The notes: a model not told the origin generated them from the letters alone. Counted from the stretch's first letter, positions 1 to 8,816 are shown. The stretch is DNA of 47,433 bases from Thiotrichales bacterium (GCA_016744475.1 JADGEH010000029.1:1-47433), one strand, 5' to 3'. Translations and numbers: made by a program.

Positions 1-94
1 AGCATCGCTTTTCAGCTTGCCAGCGTTTTGATTCTCTTTAATCCTACAAAGCGTTTTACATCTCTCAAAATACAACCTATAAATAGAACTCAAC

Positions 95-619
95 TTAAGG
101 CGGTGAAACCACCTTTTGAGGAGACACTAAAAGCCATTCAAAGTCGCGGACGGTACGTTCTCGCCCATGAGCTGCAATTTTACAACCCCGTGCAATACGG
201 AGAATTTTACCGACTTGATATTTTTCCTGCCATTTAGCACGACAAATATACAAAGGATAGTCGCCGTTAGCATCTTCCGCGCCACCTATCATGGCTTGTT
301 CGGGGATACCTCCACTGACATCGCTACCCCAATAATACTGGCTGTCTTTAAGCAGCACTTCATAATGTAAACGACGGCTTGAGCGTCCGGCGGAGGTAAT
401 AATGCAACCTTTTGAATTCTCCGTTATTTTGCCTGGATGCAAGCCCTTGTTGTAATGCGCGCGGCACACATATTCCTGTGCTTCTGTGGTGTTCGTATCT
501 GTGGCTTCAATAGCAGTGACGGGCATAGGTTGTTCAGGTAATTCACCTCGACTATAGCTATGCCATTCTGCTTGTACATTGAGGCTTAAAAACAAATAGC
601 AGCAAAAATAACGCATCAT
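95..619 (-). CDS. Secreted DM9/DUF3421-repeat protein
   Basis: The 174-residue product starts with a short hydrophobic leader that ends in VQA, which looks like a Sec signal peptide, so the protein is probably periplasmic or secreted. After it come two tandem copies of a unit of about 65 residues. Each has a Y-(V/I)-CRA motif, a GKI motif, a (K/R)GC motif and a closing YEVLL or FEWLL motif. This matches the DM9 (DUF3421) repeat, known as a carbohydrate-binding lectin module in animals and also found in bacteria. Each repeat carries paired cysteines that could form disulfides. The start codon overlaps the pheA stop (ATGA on the minus strand), so translation is probably coupled. A second ATG at 616 is possible. 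The role in this cell is unknown; glycan binding is an inference from the family. Confidence 0.8.
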   Translation of the reverse strand: MMRYFCCYLFLSLNVQAEWHSYSRGELPEQPMPVTAIEATDTNTTEAQEYVCRAHYNKGLHPGKITENSKGCIITSAGRSSRRLHYEVLLKDSQYYWGSDVSGGIPEQAMIGGAEDANGDYPLYICRAKWQEKYQVGKILRIARGCKIAAHGRERTVRDFEWLLVSPQKVVSPP

Positions 620-1704
620 GTTTCATCCAAGGCACGCGGGTAAGAACCCAGGTGTTTTAATAATCCACTGTGTTGCTCTAATACCTGCATGACTTTACGC
701 AAGGGAGGGTCTTCTATATGACCTTCGACATCAATAAAAAAGACATAATGCCAACGATCTTGATGTGAAGGGCGAGATTCAATGCGGCTCATGCTTAAAC
801 CTGTGTCCTTAAAGGGCGCAATGAGATGATACAAAGCCCCTGGGCGATTTGGTGCGGCGACTAATAAGGATGTTTTATCGCGTCCGGTGGGGGGCACTGA
901 ATGAGAACCGAGAATGGCAAAGCGTGTGGTATTGCCCAACTCATCTTCAATATCTTCAGCTAACAAGTCTAAATCATAATTTTCTGCGGCTAAACGCCCT
1001 GCAATCGCAGCAGCACCCGCTTCATGTGCAGCGCAACGCGCCGCTTCCGCATTGCTCATCACCCGCACTCGCTCGGCGTGGGGCAAATGCGTATCTAACC
1101 ATAAACGACACTGTGCAAAGGATTGCTGGTGCGAATACACCGTTTTGATGGTGTCGATAGATTCGTCATGCGCCATCAAATGTTGATGAATTTCAAGCTC
1201 CACTTCACCGCAGATATGTACATCTGTTTTAGTAAACAAATCAAGCGTTTGACTCACTCCGCCTTCGGTGGAGTTTTCTATCGGTACAATGCCATATTCC
1301 ATCGTTCCAGAAGCCACGCTACGAAAAACTTCTTCAATGCTGGACACAGGCTGACTGTGCACTGATAAGCCAAAATGCTTTTTCACAGCGGCTTCAGAGA
1401 AAGTGCCAGGAGGACCCAGATAGGCGACTTTAAGAGGAGATTGCAACGCTCGGCAGGCCGACATCAGATCACGGAAAAACTGTTCAATGAAAGCGTTGGG
1501 CAAAGGCCCTTGATTGCGCTCCAAAGCCCGCTGTAAGATTTCTGCTTCACGTTCAGGACGATAAATGACGGGATTAGGTTCCACTGCTCGCTTGGCTTCT
1601 ATCACGTCTAAAGCCAGACGAGCGCGTTGGGTGATCAAGACTTGAAGCTGTTCATCTAAAGCATCAATTTTTTCACGGACGGTTTGTAAATCGAGTTCAG
1701 GCAT
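616..1704 (-). CDS. pheA: Chorismate mutase / prephenate dehydratase (P-protein)
   Basis: This bifunctional enzyme of phenylalanine synthesis converts chorismate to prephenate and prephenate to phenylpyruvate in the cytoplasm. The 362 residues show an AroQ helical chorismate mutase domain (about 5-90), a prephenate dehydratase domain (about 91-270) with GTFSEAA, NSTEGG and the catalytic-type TTRF motif, and a C-terminal ACT domain (about 280-358) with the ESRPS motif that binds phenylalanine for feedback inhibition. Length and order match the usual proteobacterial P-protein. It starts 6 bases after the cupin stop and overlaps the DM9 gene downstream, so the three form one minus-strand unit. 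The Shine-Dalgarno is weak, which fits coupling to the cupin gene. Confidence 0.97.
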   Translation of the reverse strand: MPELDLQTVREKIDALDEQLQVLITQRARLALDVIEAKRAVEPNPVIYRPEREAEILQRALERNQGPLPNAFIEQFFRDLMSACRALQSPLKVAYLGPPGTFSEAAVKKHFGLSVHSQPVSSIEEVFRSVASGTMEYGIVPIENSTEGGVSQTLDLFTKTDVHICGEVELEIHQHLMAHDESIDTIKTVYSHQQSFAQCRLWLDTHLPHAERVRVMSNAEAARCAAHEAGAAAIAGRLAAENYDLDLLAEDIEDELGNTTRFAILGSHSVPPTGRDKTSLLVAAPNRPGALYHLIAPFKDTGLSMSRIESRPSHQDRWHYVFFIDVEGHIEDPPLRKVMQVLEQHSGLLKHLGSYPRALDET

Positions 1705-1710
1705 TGTTTA

Positions 1711-1986
1711 TTAACCCAATTTATAATGTTTTTTGACGGCTTGTTTAATCTCCCAGAGGCACGACATCCCTGCTGGAAAAGTCACATAATCACCACGTTG
1801 TAGAGACACAGGCGCACCACCATCAGGGGTAACGACGACTTCGCCGCGTAATAAATAACACGTTTCCGGCGCATCATAAGTCCAGGGAAAGGTTGATATA
1901 TCTTTTTCCCAAATAGGCCAGTCATCCACGCCTAGCACGTCTAATTTAGCAGCAGAAGGTTGGTGTTCCACAGTCATTTGATCCAT
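1711..1986 (-). CDS. Small cupin-domain protein (DUF861/Cupin_3 type)
   Basis: The 91-residue protein is a single cupin barrel of the Cupin_3 type. Visible signs are the W-T-Y-D-A-P-E-T-CYLL segment, the LRGEVVVTPDGG turn and the RGDYVTFPAGMSC motif. No complete two-histidine metal site is evident, as is common in this subgroup, and the substrate is unknown. I start it at the ATG at 1986, because AGGGA lies five bases upstream; a TTG at 2001 would add five residues. It is the first gene of a cupin-pheA-DM9 unit with a 6-base gap to pheA. Confidence 0.85.
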   Translation of the reverse strand: MDQMTVEHQPSAAKLDVLGVDDWPIWEKDISTFPWTYDAPETCYLLRGEVVVTPDGGAPVSLQRGDYVTFPAGMSCLWEIKQAVKKHYKLG

Positions 1987-2046
1987 AACAGTCCCTAACA
2001 AACGATTTTTACAAGTTCAATCAGATTAATACAATGGCGTGAGACA

Positions 2047-2136
2047 ATGACACAAAAGAATGACGTATTTTATAACACATCAGTCACGGGTTTAACATGC
2101 TCTACATTAGAAGCCGTTATTCAAGAACAACACTAG
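2047..2136 (+). CDS. Possible 29-residue ORF, unrecognised
   Basis: An ATG-initiated frame of 29 codons (begins MTQKND, ends IQEQH) lies in the gap between the cupin gene and the permease, on the opposite strand to both. No clear ribosome binding site precedes it and I do not recognise it. It could be chance. I list it only because the gap holds nothing else. Confidence 0.12.
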   Translation: MTQKNDVFYNTSVTGLTCSTLEAVIQEQH

Positions 2137-2151
2137 GCTCTGATGGATTCT

Positions 2152-3222
2152 TCAAGCAGAGGCATTTTTAGCTTCCAAAGCCGCTTTAGCGCCTTTTTCT
2201 GAATCCAGCAAAATCGCTAACCAACGAGTATCCTGATTCGCTTCCAATACAATTTTAACCGTCATAGTCAAAGGCAAAGATAACAACATACCCACAGGGC
2301 CCAATACCCAGCCCCAAAACACCAAAGACACAAACACCACCAGCGTGGACAAACCCAATCCTCGACCCATCACACGCGGTTCCACCACATTGCCCCACAA
2401 GGTATTAATAAGCACATAACCCACCGCCGCATACAGAGCAGGCATCGGGCCTAATTGCACCAAAGTCAACAACACGCCCGGAATAGCCGCGATCAAAGAA
2501 CCGATATTAGGCACATAATTCAGAAAAAAGGTCACCAAGCCCAGCAGCACTGCATAATCAATTTGCAGCAACACCAGCAATAACCACACACTAAAACCCG
2601 TGGCAAAACTAATTAACGTTTTCAGCATCAAATAATGATTAATATTTTTCACCACTTTGGTGAAATGTTGCATCGATAAATCAGGCTGCACCAGCATGAC
2701 CCGCAATTTAGTGGGAATGTGCGCAGCTTCTAACAACATGAAAATCACCAATAACAAAATTAAAAAGGCATCTGATAACGCATTGCCCACGCCCCCCAAG
2801 GTTTTACCCATGAAACCCATAATCAATTTAGGGTTAAAATAATTAGAAAAAAGTTCTTGGCTCACTTCAATGCCGATACTTTTCAAACTACTCACCAGCG
2901 TTTGCTCAAATTGTTGCAAACGTATTTGATACAAAGGCAACGACTGAGAAAAATCATTCAGCGATGAGCTGACAATCGTTACCAAGCCCATTTGCAATAT
3001 CACAATGCTGGCAATCACAATCAACAAAGCCCATCCTACAGGCAGCTTTTTTTCCTGTAACCACATCAGCGGCGGTGCGCAAATAATGGCAAAAAACGTA
3101 GCCAATAAAAACGGAATCAGAATACTGCTCGCGGCCTTCATGCCCGCCACAATGATCACAAACGCAGCCGCCCCCAATAAAAATTGAACGGTAGGGTTTA
3201 AGGCATTCACTTTAGTCATCAT
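2152..3222 (-). CDS. AI-2E family transporter (PerM/UPF0118-like)
   Basis: This is a 356-residue inner-membrane permease of the AI-2 exporter (TqsA/PerM/YdiK) superfamily. Hydrophobic segments pair at the N-terminus (about 11-30 and 33-50), one lies near 65-85, and a dense cluster runs from about 150 to 330. The most diagnostic part is the conserved YVPNIGS loop, the later VEPRVMGRGLGLS motif and the GPVGMLLSLPL segment. Family members export autoinducer-2 or act in sodium/proton exchange; the substrate here cannot be read from sequence. There are two consecutive ATG codons (3222 and 3219), with GGATGG just upstream. It is a single-gene unit, divergent from the next gene. Confidence 0.9.
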   Translation of the reverse strand: MMTKVNALNPTVQFLLGAAAFVIIVAGMKAASSILIPFLLATFFAIICAPPLMWLQEKKLPVGWALLIVIASIVILQMGLVTIVSSSLNDFSQSLPLYQIRLQQFEQTLVSSLKSIGIEVSQELFSNYFNPKLIMGFMGKTLGGVGNALSDAFLILLLVIFMLLEAAHIPTKLRVMLVQPDLSMQHFTKVVKNINHYLMLKTLISFATGFSVWLLLVLLQIDYAVLLGLVTFFLNYVPNIGSLIAAIPGVLLTLVQLGPMPALYAAVGYVLINTLWGNVVEPRVMGRGLGLSTLVVFVSLVFWGWVLGPVGMLLSLPLTMTVKIVLEANQDTRWLAILLDSEKGAKAALEAKNASA

Positions 3223-3337
3223 TCACCATCCCATCATAATTCTAAGCGCCTATACAAACACCGAGTGCTTCGTAATAAACGCTTCACGGAGAAGATCGCA
3301 ATAATGCCACATCAACCCCACACATTCGCTTAAAACT

Positions 3338-4039
3338 ATGGCTCAAACCATACGACAACGCCATTGGCGCAGTGTACCGTCTTGGTGCTGGTGGCTTTTC
3401 AGCGCAGCGCTATTGATACAAATGAGTTTTCAAACCCTCGGAGAGACCGAAAACCTCAGCACCTCATGGCACCCTCCCCCCGTTCAAGCCCCATTATTAC
3501 GCGCGTTGAGTTTAGGTGATCCGGTCACGGCTGCCAAACTCATGAGCTTATGGCTACAAGGTTTTGACGTGTACGAAGGTGATTTTATGCGCCTGACACC
3601 CGCACAATATCAACGCTTAACGCAGTGGATGGAACACATCCTCACACTCGATCCCAATAGCCAATATTTATTATTACTCGCCAGCCGCGTCTATGCAGAA
3701 AGCCCTCAAACCGAACAACAACGCCACTTCCTAGAGTTTGTTTATCAACAATTTTTCATTGATCCCAAACAACGCTGGCGGTGGTTATTACAAGTCACCA
3801 TGTTAGCTCGTCATCGTTTACACGACGACGCTTTAGCCCTGCGCTACGCCCAAGCCCTAGCCGAGCAAGTCCCTCGAGTGCCCATGCAAGCCGCCAGCAT
3901 TTACCTATTTTTACTAGATGAACAAACACAATTTGATCGCGTGCGCAGTCTATTTTCCCGCTGGGACACCGCAGGCTATATAGAAGCAGAAGAACGCCAA
4001 TTATTGATGACTCAATTACAGGCTTTACAAGTGCGGTAG
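3338..4039 (+). CDS. Membrane-anchored helical protein of unknown function
   Basis: The 233-residue protein has a basic, Trp-rich N-terminus followed by one hydrophobic segment at about 15-34, which probably anchors it in the inner membrane with the rest in the periplasm. The remainder (about 50-233) is helical and TPR-like in texture, with a region around LDPNSQYLLLLASRVYAE resembling a TPR helix pair, but I cannot assign a named domain. It stands alone, divergent from the permease upstream and followed by repeat material. A nine-codon frame (3304-3333) ends just before its start. The function is not known. Confidence 0.65.
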   Translation: MAQTIRQRHWRSVPSWCWWLFSAALLIQMSFQTLGETENLSTSWHPPPVQAPLLRALSLGDPVTAAKLMSLWLQGFDVYEGDFMRLTPAQYQRLTQWMEHILTLDPNSQYLLLLASRVYAESPQTEQQRHFLEFVYQQFFIDPKQRWRWLLQVTMLARHRLHDDALALRYAQALAEQVPRVPMQAASIYLFLLDEQTQFDRVRSLFSRWDTAGYIEAEERQLLMTQLQALQVR

Positions 4040-4228
4040 GATGATCGGTGCAACCCCGTTAGGCGCGTATGAGTCAGAATGGGGTACCCATCAAAAAGAT
4101 GCTCTAGCTTGAGAAGCTGTAAAGAACTACGTTTTGTTTCATTCTTTAAAAGACTTTGTAAAAGCAATAAAGCTTTCCGAATCATTTCAAGAAGAAGACA
4201 ATACTGCAAAGAAAGCATAACAAAGAAC

Positions 4229-4329
4229 AGCTCGCGTAGGGCGGATAAGGCGCGTCTTTTTGCGCCGTCATCCGCCATTTTGGGAGACATTCGGCGCATG
4301 ACGGCAAAGCCTTATGCGCCCTACGAGCT
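4229..4329. repeat. Repeat family A, copy 1 (101-bp palindromic element)
   Basis: The ends are imperfect inverted repeats: AGCTCGCGTAGGGCGGATAA on the left and GCCTTATGCGCCCTACGAGCT, read inward, on the right. A second copy of the same length class lies at 13633-13732, nearly identical over its full length. The element has no ORF of its own and can fold into a long hairpin, so it looks like a MITE- or REP-type repeat. It lies 190 bases downstream of the preceding gene. Confidence 0.85.
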
Positions 4330-4394
4330 TATGATGTGGTCTTGAGCAGTAATGGCTCTAGTGGTTTAGCTGTTGTGAGTGTAGATGCTGTCGA

Positions 4395-4610
4395 TTAAAG
4401 ACCAGCGAACAATCACCCGCTAAAAGCGGGTGACCGAAAAATATCAATGTCTCGTATCTTTATGAGAGTTTACGGATGTCCCTGTCCTTAACCAGTTAGG
4501 ATGCGGTGGGTACGAACCACATCACCCCTGCGTCATGGATACCTCTGCCTCACAAATGCACCGCAGGCGCGGTGCTCAGAGTTCCCACGAAGGGCGCGTG
4601 GAAACTAGAA
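4395..4610 (+). other. Structured non-coding stretch, possibly the end of an IS200/IS605-type element
   Basis: Several stable hairpins occur in series: CACCCGCTAAAAGCGGGTG near 4416-4434, GCACCGCAGGCGCGGTGC near 4559-4576, and TTCCCACG paired with CGTGGAA near 4582-4604. The part at about 4442-4494 (TGTCTCGTATC, GAGAG, CTGTCCTTAA) resembles 20692-20738 downstream of dsbC. Such chains of hairpins occur at the 3' end of TnpB elements, where they form the guide (omega) RNA scaffold, but no tnpB frame is present upstream. The assignment is therefore tentative. Confidence 0.35.
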
Positions 4611-4673
4611 AAATACAACTCAGTGTCCTCTGAGTCTCCGTGGTCAATATTCAACCAGAGAGGAGGTGTTCTT

Positions 4674-5150
4674 ATGAATTGGCAAGAAGTCTGTGACCAT
4701 CCGCAATTAAAAAACTTACCCTTTAAAATAGAATTGAATGAATATGGAAAAATTATAATGTCTCCAGCTAAAGTGTATCATTCAGCATTTCAAGGTGAAA
4801 TAGCACATTTACTCCATTCTTTATTGAACACGGGGAAAACTTTACCCGAATGTGCGATTGCTACATCGAAAGGGACTAAAGTGGCTGATGTGGTGTGGGT
4901 GTCTCAAGAACGCTTTGATGTGATTAAACATGAGGTGGAATGCTCTATCGCTCCTGAAATTTGTATTGAGATTCTTTCCTCAAGCAACTCTACTTTAGAA
5001 ATGCAAGAGAAAAAAGCTTTGTATTTTGCCGCAGGGGCGCAGGAGTTTTGGGTGTGCCATGAATCCGGTGAATTGGATTTTTATGATCAGACTGGTCGCT
5101 TGCCGCAGTCTCACTCTGTCCCATTGTTTCCCGCAAAAATTCATTTATGA
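4674..5150 (+). CDS. Uma2 family (DUF820) PD-(D/E)XK endonuclease-like protein
   Basis: The 158-residue protein belongs to the Uma2/DUF820 family, which is expanded in cyanobacteria and filamentous sulfur bacteria. It has the PD-(D/E)XK nuclease fold: Asp72 in VADVVW, Glu99 in PEICIEILSSSNS, and the helix EKKALYFAAGAQEFWV that follows. Family members are predicted DNA nucleases; the biological role is not established. I start it at the ATG at 4674 because a perfect AGGAGGT lies upstream. The frame is open further upstream to 4506 but that part falls in the structured stretch. It ends 9 bases before yejF. Confidence 0.88.
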   Translation: MNWQEVCDHPQLKNLPFKIELNEYGKIIMSPAKVYHSAFQGEIAHLLHSLLNTGKTLPECAIATSKGTKVADVVWVSQERFDVIKHEVECSIAPEICIEILSSSNSTLEMQEKKALYFAAGAQEFWVCHESGELDFYDQTGRLPQSHSVPLFPAKIHL

Positions 5151-5159
5151 TGTGACGCA

Positions 5160-6752
5160 ATGAATCCTTCCCCTCTCCTCGATATCGATCATCTGTCTGT
5201 GCAATTTGGCGCTACGCAAGTGGTGCATGACTTGAGCTTGACTATCCAAGCGGGCGAGAAACTGGCGCTGGTGGGGGAGTCGGGTTCGGGAAAATCCGTC
5301 ACCGCGCTGTCTGTGTTGCGTTTGCACGATAAAACCCGCACTCGTTATGCCAGCGGCGACATCCGCTTTTGCGGGGATAACTTGCTGGAGTATAGCGAGG
5401 CGGCGATGCGCCAGGTGCGCGGCAAAGACATTGCGATGATCTTTCAAGAGCCGATGACTTCGCTAAATCCCGTGTATCCGATTGGTCGGCAGTTGATCGA
5501 GCCTTTGTTGTTGCATAAAAATCTTTCCCGCCGTGCGGCGCAACAGCAGATGATTGAGCTGTTAGACCGCACGGGCATTCCTGAACCACAGCGACGTTTT
5601 CATAGTTATCCGCATACTTTGTCCGGCGGGCAGCGCCAGCGGGTAATGATTGCGATGGCGTTGGCGTGTCAACCTAAATTGTTGATTGCTGATGAGCCGA
5701 CCACGGCTTTGGATGTGACGATTCAGTTGCAAATTCTGGATTTATTGGACGATATTCAGCGCGAATCGGGCATGGCGGTGTTGTTGATCACGCATGATTT
5801 GAATATTGTGAAACGCTTTGCTGAGCGGGTGTGTGTGATGCAGCAGGGGCGCGTGGTGGAGCAAAACACCGTAGAGGCGTTGTTTAATGCGCCGCAACAG
5901 GCGTATACGCGGCAATTATTGGATAGCCAGCCAGGACAACATCCACATCCGGCATTGTCTTCTACGCATTTGCCCCCTTTATTAAAGGCGCAGGACATCC
6001 GTTGTGCTTTTCCGGTAAAAGGCGCTTGGTGGCGACGGACTCCGGCCGATTTAATCGCGGTGGATCAGGTGTCTTTGCAGTTGCAGGCGGGGGAAACGCT
6101 GGGCATTGTCGGGGAATCGGGTTCGGGTAAAACGACCTTGGGGCATTGTTTGTTGCGCTTGCAGGCCTGTTCGGGACAGGTGGATTTTGCGGGTCATGGG
6201 TTACAGGATTTAGACCCGCAGGCGTTGCGAGCTTTGCGCAAAGATTTTCAGGTGGTGTTTCAGGACCCTTATTCTTCTTTGTCGCCGCGCATGACGGTGG
6301 AGGATATTATTGGGGAAGGTTTGCTGATTCATTATCCCGCACTTAATCGGGCGCAACGCCGTGAAAAGGTGGTGGCGGTGTTGCAAGAGGTGGATTTGCA
6401 GGAATCCATGTTAAGCCGTTATCCACATGAGTTTTCTGGCGGTCAGCGCCAGCGCATTGCGATTGCGCGAGCGGTGATTTTGGAGCCTGCTTTGATGTTG
6501 TTGGATGAGCCAACTAGCGCTTTGGATGTGTCGGTGCAAAAGCAGGTCTTAGCCTTGTTATCAAGATTGCAGCAACATCACGGCATGAGTTATTTGTTTA
6601 TTAGCCATGATTTGAAAGTGATTCGCAGTATGGCACATCGAATTATAGTGATGCGCCACGGACAATTTATTGAAGCGGGGGACACGGAAACTTTGTTTAC
6701 TCAAGCGCAACAGCCTTACACTCAGAGCTTGTTGCAGGCTTCTTTGTTTTAG
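5160..6752 (+). CDS. yejF: Double-ATPase subunit of a peptide/microcin C-type ABC importer
   Basis: This 530-residue protein is two fused oligopeptide-type ABC ATPases. Domain 1 (about 5-250) has Walker A GESGSGKS, the signature LSGGQRQR and Walker B LLIADEP. Domain 2 (about 270-530) has GESGSGKT, FSGGQRQR and LMLLDEP. The fused layout and length fit YejF, which energises the YejABEF importer of microcin C and other peptides. The binding protein and permeases (yejA, yejB, yejE) are not next to it, so it must work with parts encoded elsewhere. There is no good Shine-Dalgarno before the ATG. A related DppDF/GsiA-type assignment is possible. Confidence 0.85.
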   Translation: MNPSPLLDIDHLSVQFGATQVVHDLSLTIQAGEKLALVGESGSGKSVTALSVLRLHDKTRTRYASGDIRFCGDNLLEYSEAAMRQVRGKDIAMIFQEPMTSLNPVYPIGRQLIEPLLLHKNLSRRAAQQQMIELLDRTGIPEPQRRFHSYPHTLSGGQRQRVMIAMALACQPKLLIADEPTTALDVTIQLQILDLLDDIQRESGMAVLLITHDLNIVKRFAERVCVMQQGRVVEQNTVEALFNAPQQAYTRQLLDSQPGQHPHPALSSTHLPPLLKAQDIRCAFPVKGAWWRRTPADLIAVDQVSLQLQAGETLGIVGESGSGKTTLGHCLLRLQACSGQVDFAGHGLQDLDPQALRALRKDFQVVFQDPYSSLSPRMTVEDIIGEGLLIHYPALNRAQRREKVVAVLQEVDLQESMLSRYPHEFSGGQRQRIAIARAVILEPALMLLDEPTSALDVSVQKQVLALLSRLQQHHGMSYLFISHDLKVIRSMAHRIIVMRHGQFIEAGDTETLFTQAQQPYTQSLLQASLF

Positions 6753-6779
6753 TATTAGACTTGTTGCAAGGAGCATTCA

Positions 6780-6846
6780 TCGACTGCAAACTTGTCTCAA
6801 AATAGCGAATTTTCGCTTTGATCCCCCATCTTCGTATAGGCTCTTA
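6780..6846 (-). repeat. Repeat family C, truncated copy 1
   Basis: Read on the minus strand this begins TAAGAGCCTATACGAAGATG and follows the full copy at 28191-28354 for about 55 bases. It then jumps to sequence found at the opposite end of the family (ATCGACTGCAAAC, as in the copy at 27779). It looks like an internally deleted copy that has lost its far terminal repeat. It lies between yejF and the purM promoter. Confidence 0.75.
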
Positions 6847-6975
6847 AGCCAGATAGCCCCCGCAGCCATTCATTCAAGCTGGACATTTTATCTCCCTCCT
6901 GACGCGCACAGCGTGAAATGAACAAAAACCTCCTGTTTTTCTTGCGCCATGTCAACTCAAGCGTAAAAAAATCGT

Positions 6976-6981
6976 TATAAT
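6976..6981 (+). promoter_or_regulatory. Putative -10 box of purM, possible leaderless start
   Basis: A consensus TATAAT lies only 8 bases before the purM ATG at 6990. Transcription starting about 7 bases after the box would begin at or next to the start codon, and no Shine-Dalgarno is present. The -35 region is poor (TGTCAA at 6950-6955, spacing 20). The box could be fortuitous. Confidence 0.45.
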
Positions 6982-6989
6982 TTCGCGCC

Positions 6990-8027
6990 ATGAATAGCAC
7001 AACTCCTCCTCTTAATTATCGTGATGCGGGTGTCGATATCGACGCTGGGCATCAACTCGTCGAACATATTAAACCGATTGCCGCTCGTACCCGTCGTCCA
7101 GAAGTGATGGCAGGGCTGGGCGGTTTTGGGGCTTTGTTTGAAATCCCTTTAGACCGCTATCGACACCCGGTTTTGGTGTCGGGCACTGACGGTGTGGGCA
7201 CTAAGCTCAAACTGGCGATGCAGCTTCAACAGCACAATACAGTGGGGATTGATTTGGTCGCTATGTGCGCCAATGACCTCATTGTTCAAGGGGCTGAGCC
7301 TTTGTTTTTTTTGGATTATTACGCCACCGGACAATTAGATGTGAGCACCGCAGCCCAAGTGGTGGAAGGCATAGGCGCAGGGTGCGAATTATCGGGCATG
7401 TCTTTGATTGGCGGTGAAACCGCTGAAATGCCGGGCATGTATGCCGTAGGCGATTATGATTTGGCAGGTTTTTGTGTGGGGATTGTCGAAAAAGACCGTA
7501 TTCTCGATGGCTCTAAAGTACAAGCCGGAGACATGCTCATCGCTTTGGCTTCTAGCGGCGCTCATTCCAATGGTTATTCTCTCATCCGCAAAGTGCTTGA
7601 AGTGTCTCAGGCTGATCTGAATGCGCCTTTTCATGGTCGCAGCTTAGGCGATACTTTGTTAGAACCGACTCGTATTTATGTGAAACCGTTGTTGAGTGTG
7701 TTGGATCAAGTTGAAGTTCATGCTTTGGCGCATATCACGGGCGGCGGTTTAACCGACAATATTCCGCGTGTGTTGCCTGCGGGGTTATCGGTCAAAATTG
7801 ATGCGTCAAGCTGGGATTTGCCGCCGATATTTACTTGGTTACAAGCGCAAGGACGCATCAGCGATGAAGACATGCACCGCACTTTTAATTGTGGTGTGGG
7901 TATGGTGGTGTGTTTGCCGACTGCTGTTGTGACTGAAGCGCTGGCGCTATTAAAGGCCGCAGGCGAAACGGCTTGGGTGTTAGGCGAAGTGGTTTCAGGA
8001 GCCTCTCAGCCGGTTGAATTTGTTTAA
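6990..8027 (+). CDS. purM: Phosphoribosylformylglycinamidine cyclo-ligase (AIR synthetase)
   Basis: The enzyme closes the imidazole ring in purine synthesis, using ATP to make aminoimidazole ribotide from FGAM. The 345 residues match the family length. Signs include the N-terminal [11 protein letters not shown], the [14 protein letters not shown] nucleotide/substrate loop, the [20 protein letters not shown] stretch, [11 protein letters not shown], and the [13 protein letters not shown] motif near the C-terminal domain. It is cytoplasmic and dimeric. purN, its usual partner, is not adjacent. The start at 6990 has no ribosome binding site and a TATAAT just upstream, so the message may be leaderless. 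Confidence 0.97.
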   Translation: MNSTTPPLNYRDAGVDIDAGHQLVEHIKPIAARTRRPEVMAGLGGFGALFEIPLDRYRHPVLVSGTDGVGTKLKLAMQLQQHNTVGIDLVAMCANDLIVQGAEPLFFLDYYATGQLDVSTAAQVVEGIGAGCELSGMSLIGGETAEMPGMYAVGDYDLAGFCVGIVEKDRILDGSKVQAGDMLIALASSGAHSNGYSLIRKVLEVSQADLNAPFHGRSLGDTLLEPTRIYVKPLLSVLDQVEVHALAHITGGGLTDNIPRVLPAGLSVKIDASSWDLPPIFTWLQAQGRISDEDMHRTFNCGVGMVVCLPTAVVTEALALLKAAGETAWVLGEVVSGASQPVEFV

Positions 8028-8040
8028 ACTGAAGCTTGCC

Positions 8041-8088
8041 CCTGGATAGTGAGGCGTTGCGCCCTTATGTCTCCTGCACTATTCCAGG
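8041..8088. repeat. Inverted repeat between purM and tpx
   Basis: CCTGGATAGTG (8041-8051) can pair with CACTATTCCAGG (8077-8088), with one bulged base. There is no T-run after it, so it is a weak terminator candidate for purM or part of a repeat. Confidence 0.4.
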
Positions 8089-8132
8089 CTTTGTGGCCTT
8101 ACTTTGCATAACATCCAATAGGAGATGACACT

Positions 8133-8633
8133 ATGGCGAGTATTACTTTAAAAGGTAGCGCGATTAATACAAACGGTGATTTACCTGCCGTCGGTAGCAG
8201 CGCCCCTGCTTTCAAATTGACCACTAAAGATTTAGCCGATGTGGGTTTAGACGCTTACGCGGGCAAGAAAAAATTGTTAAACATCGTGCCTAGTTTGGAT
8301 ACGGATGTCTGTGCCACTTCAACTCGCAAGTTTAATGAGTCTGCCAGTGCTCATGCTGATACCGTGGTATTAGTGGTGTCTGCGGATTTGCCATTTGCAG
8401 CAGGCCGTTTTTGCACCACTGAAGGACTGGATAATGTGATCGCGCTGTCGATGATGCGTTCCCGCAATTTTGCTAAAGATTATGGCGTATTGATTGAAAA
8501 TGGACCTTTAGCTGGCATTACGGCACGCGCAGTGATAGTACTCGATGCGGATAATAAAGTGTTATACGCTGAGTTAGTGCCTGACATTGTGCAAGAACCC
8601 AACTATGAAGCAGCGTTAAAGGCGCTGTCTTAA
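8133..8633 (+). CDS. tpx: Thiol peroxidase (atypical 2-Cys peroxiredoxin)
   Basis: Tpx reduces hydrogen peroxide and alkyl hydroperoxides with electrons from thioredoxin. The 166 residues show the peroxidatic Cys60 in [14 protein letters not shown] and the resolving Cys94 in GRFCTTEGL, and the C-terminal [17 protein letters not shown] segment typical of the family. An AGGAGA precedes the ATG at good spacing. It is a single-gene unit followed by a strong hairpin. A periplasmic location, as sometimes seen in this family, is not indicated because there is no signal peptide. Confidence 0.96.
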   Translation: MASITLKGSAINTNGDLPAVGSSAPAFKLTTKDLADVGLDAYAGKKKLLNIVPSLDTDVCATSTRKFNESASAHADTVVLVVSADLPFAAGRFCTTEGLDNVIALSMMRSRNFAKDYGVLIENGPLAGITARAVIVLDADNKVLYAELVPDIVQEPNYEAALKALS

Positions 8634-8686
8634 GCCGATTTAGAGCCTGTCTTTCCGCCCGCTACAGGCGTTGTAACAGCTCTTAT

Positions 8687-8722
8687 AACAGCCATGACAG
8701 AAATGTTTCTGTCATGGCTGTT
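8687..8722 (+). terminator. Strong hairpin after tpx
   Basis: AACAGCCATGACAGAAA and its exact complement TTTCTGTCATGGCTGTT form a 17-bp perfect stem with two bases between the arms, followed by TTGCGTTTG. The T-run is interrupted, but the stem is strong enough to act as a terminator for tpx. Confidence 0.65.
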
Positions 8723-8816
8723 TGCGTTTGCAAGCCCCCACAAACTCAGTACAATTCAGCTCATGCGAATAAAATTTGTTATAAATTCACACACCTCTAC
8801 CTGAGCTGCCCTTCTC

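Noticed and set aside
4229-4329. CRISPR-like repeat
   Set aside because: The copies are dispersed, palindromic and about 100 bp, with no regular spacers.
4506-4673. N-terminal extension of the Uma2 frame
   Set aside because: It runs through the structured hairpin region, while a perfect AGGAGGT sits before the ATG at 4674.
5160-6752. Two separate ABC ATPase genes
   Set aside because: The frame is continuous with two complete ATPase cores, as in YejF-type fusions.
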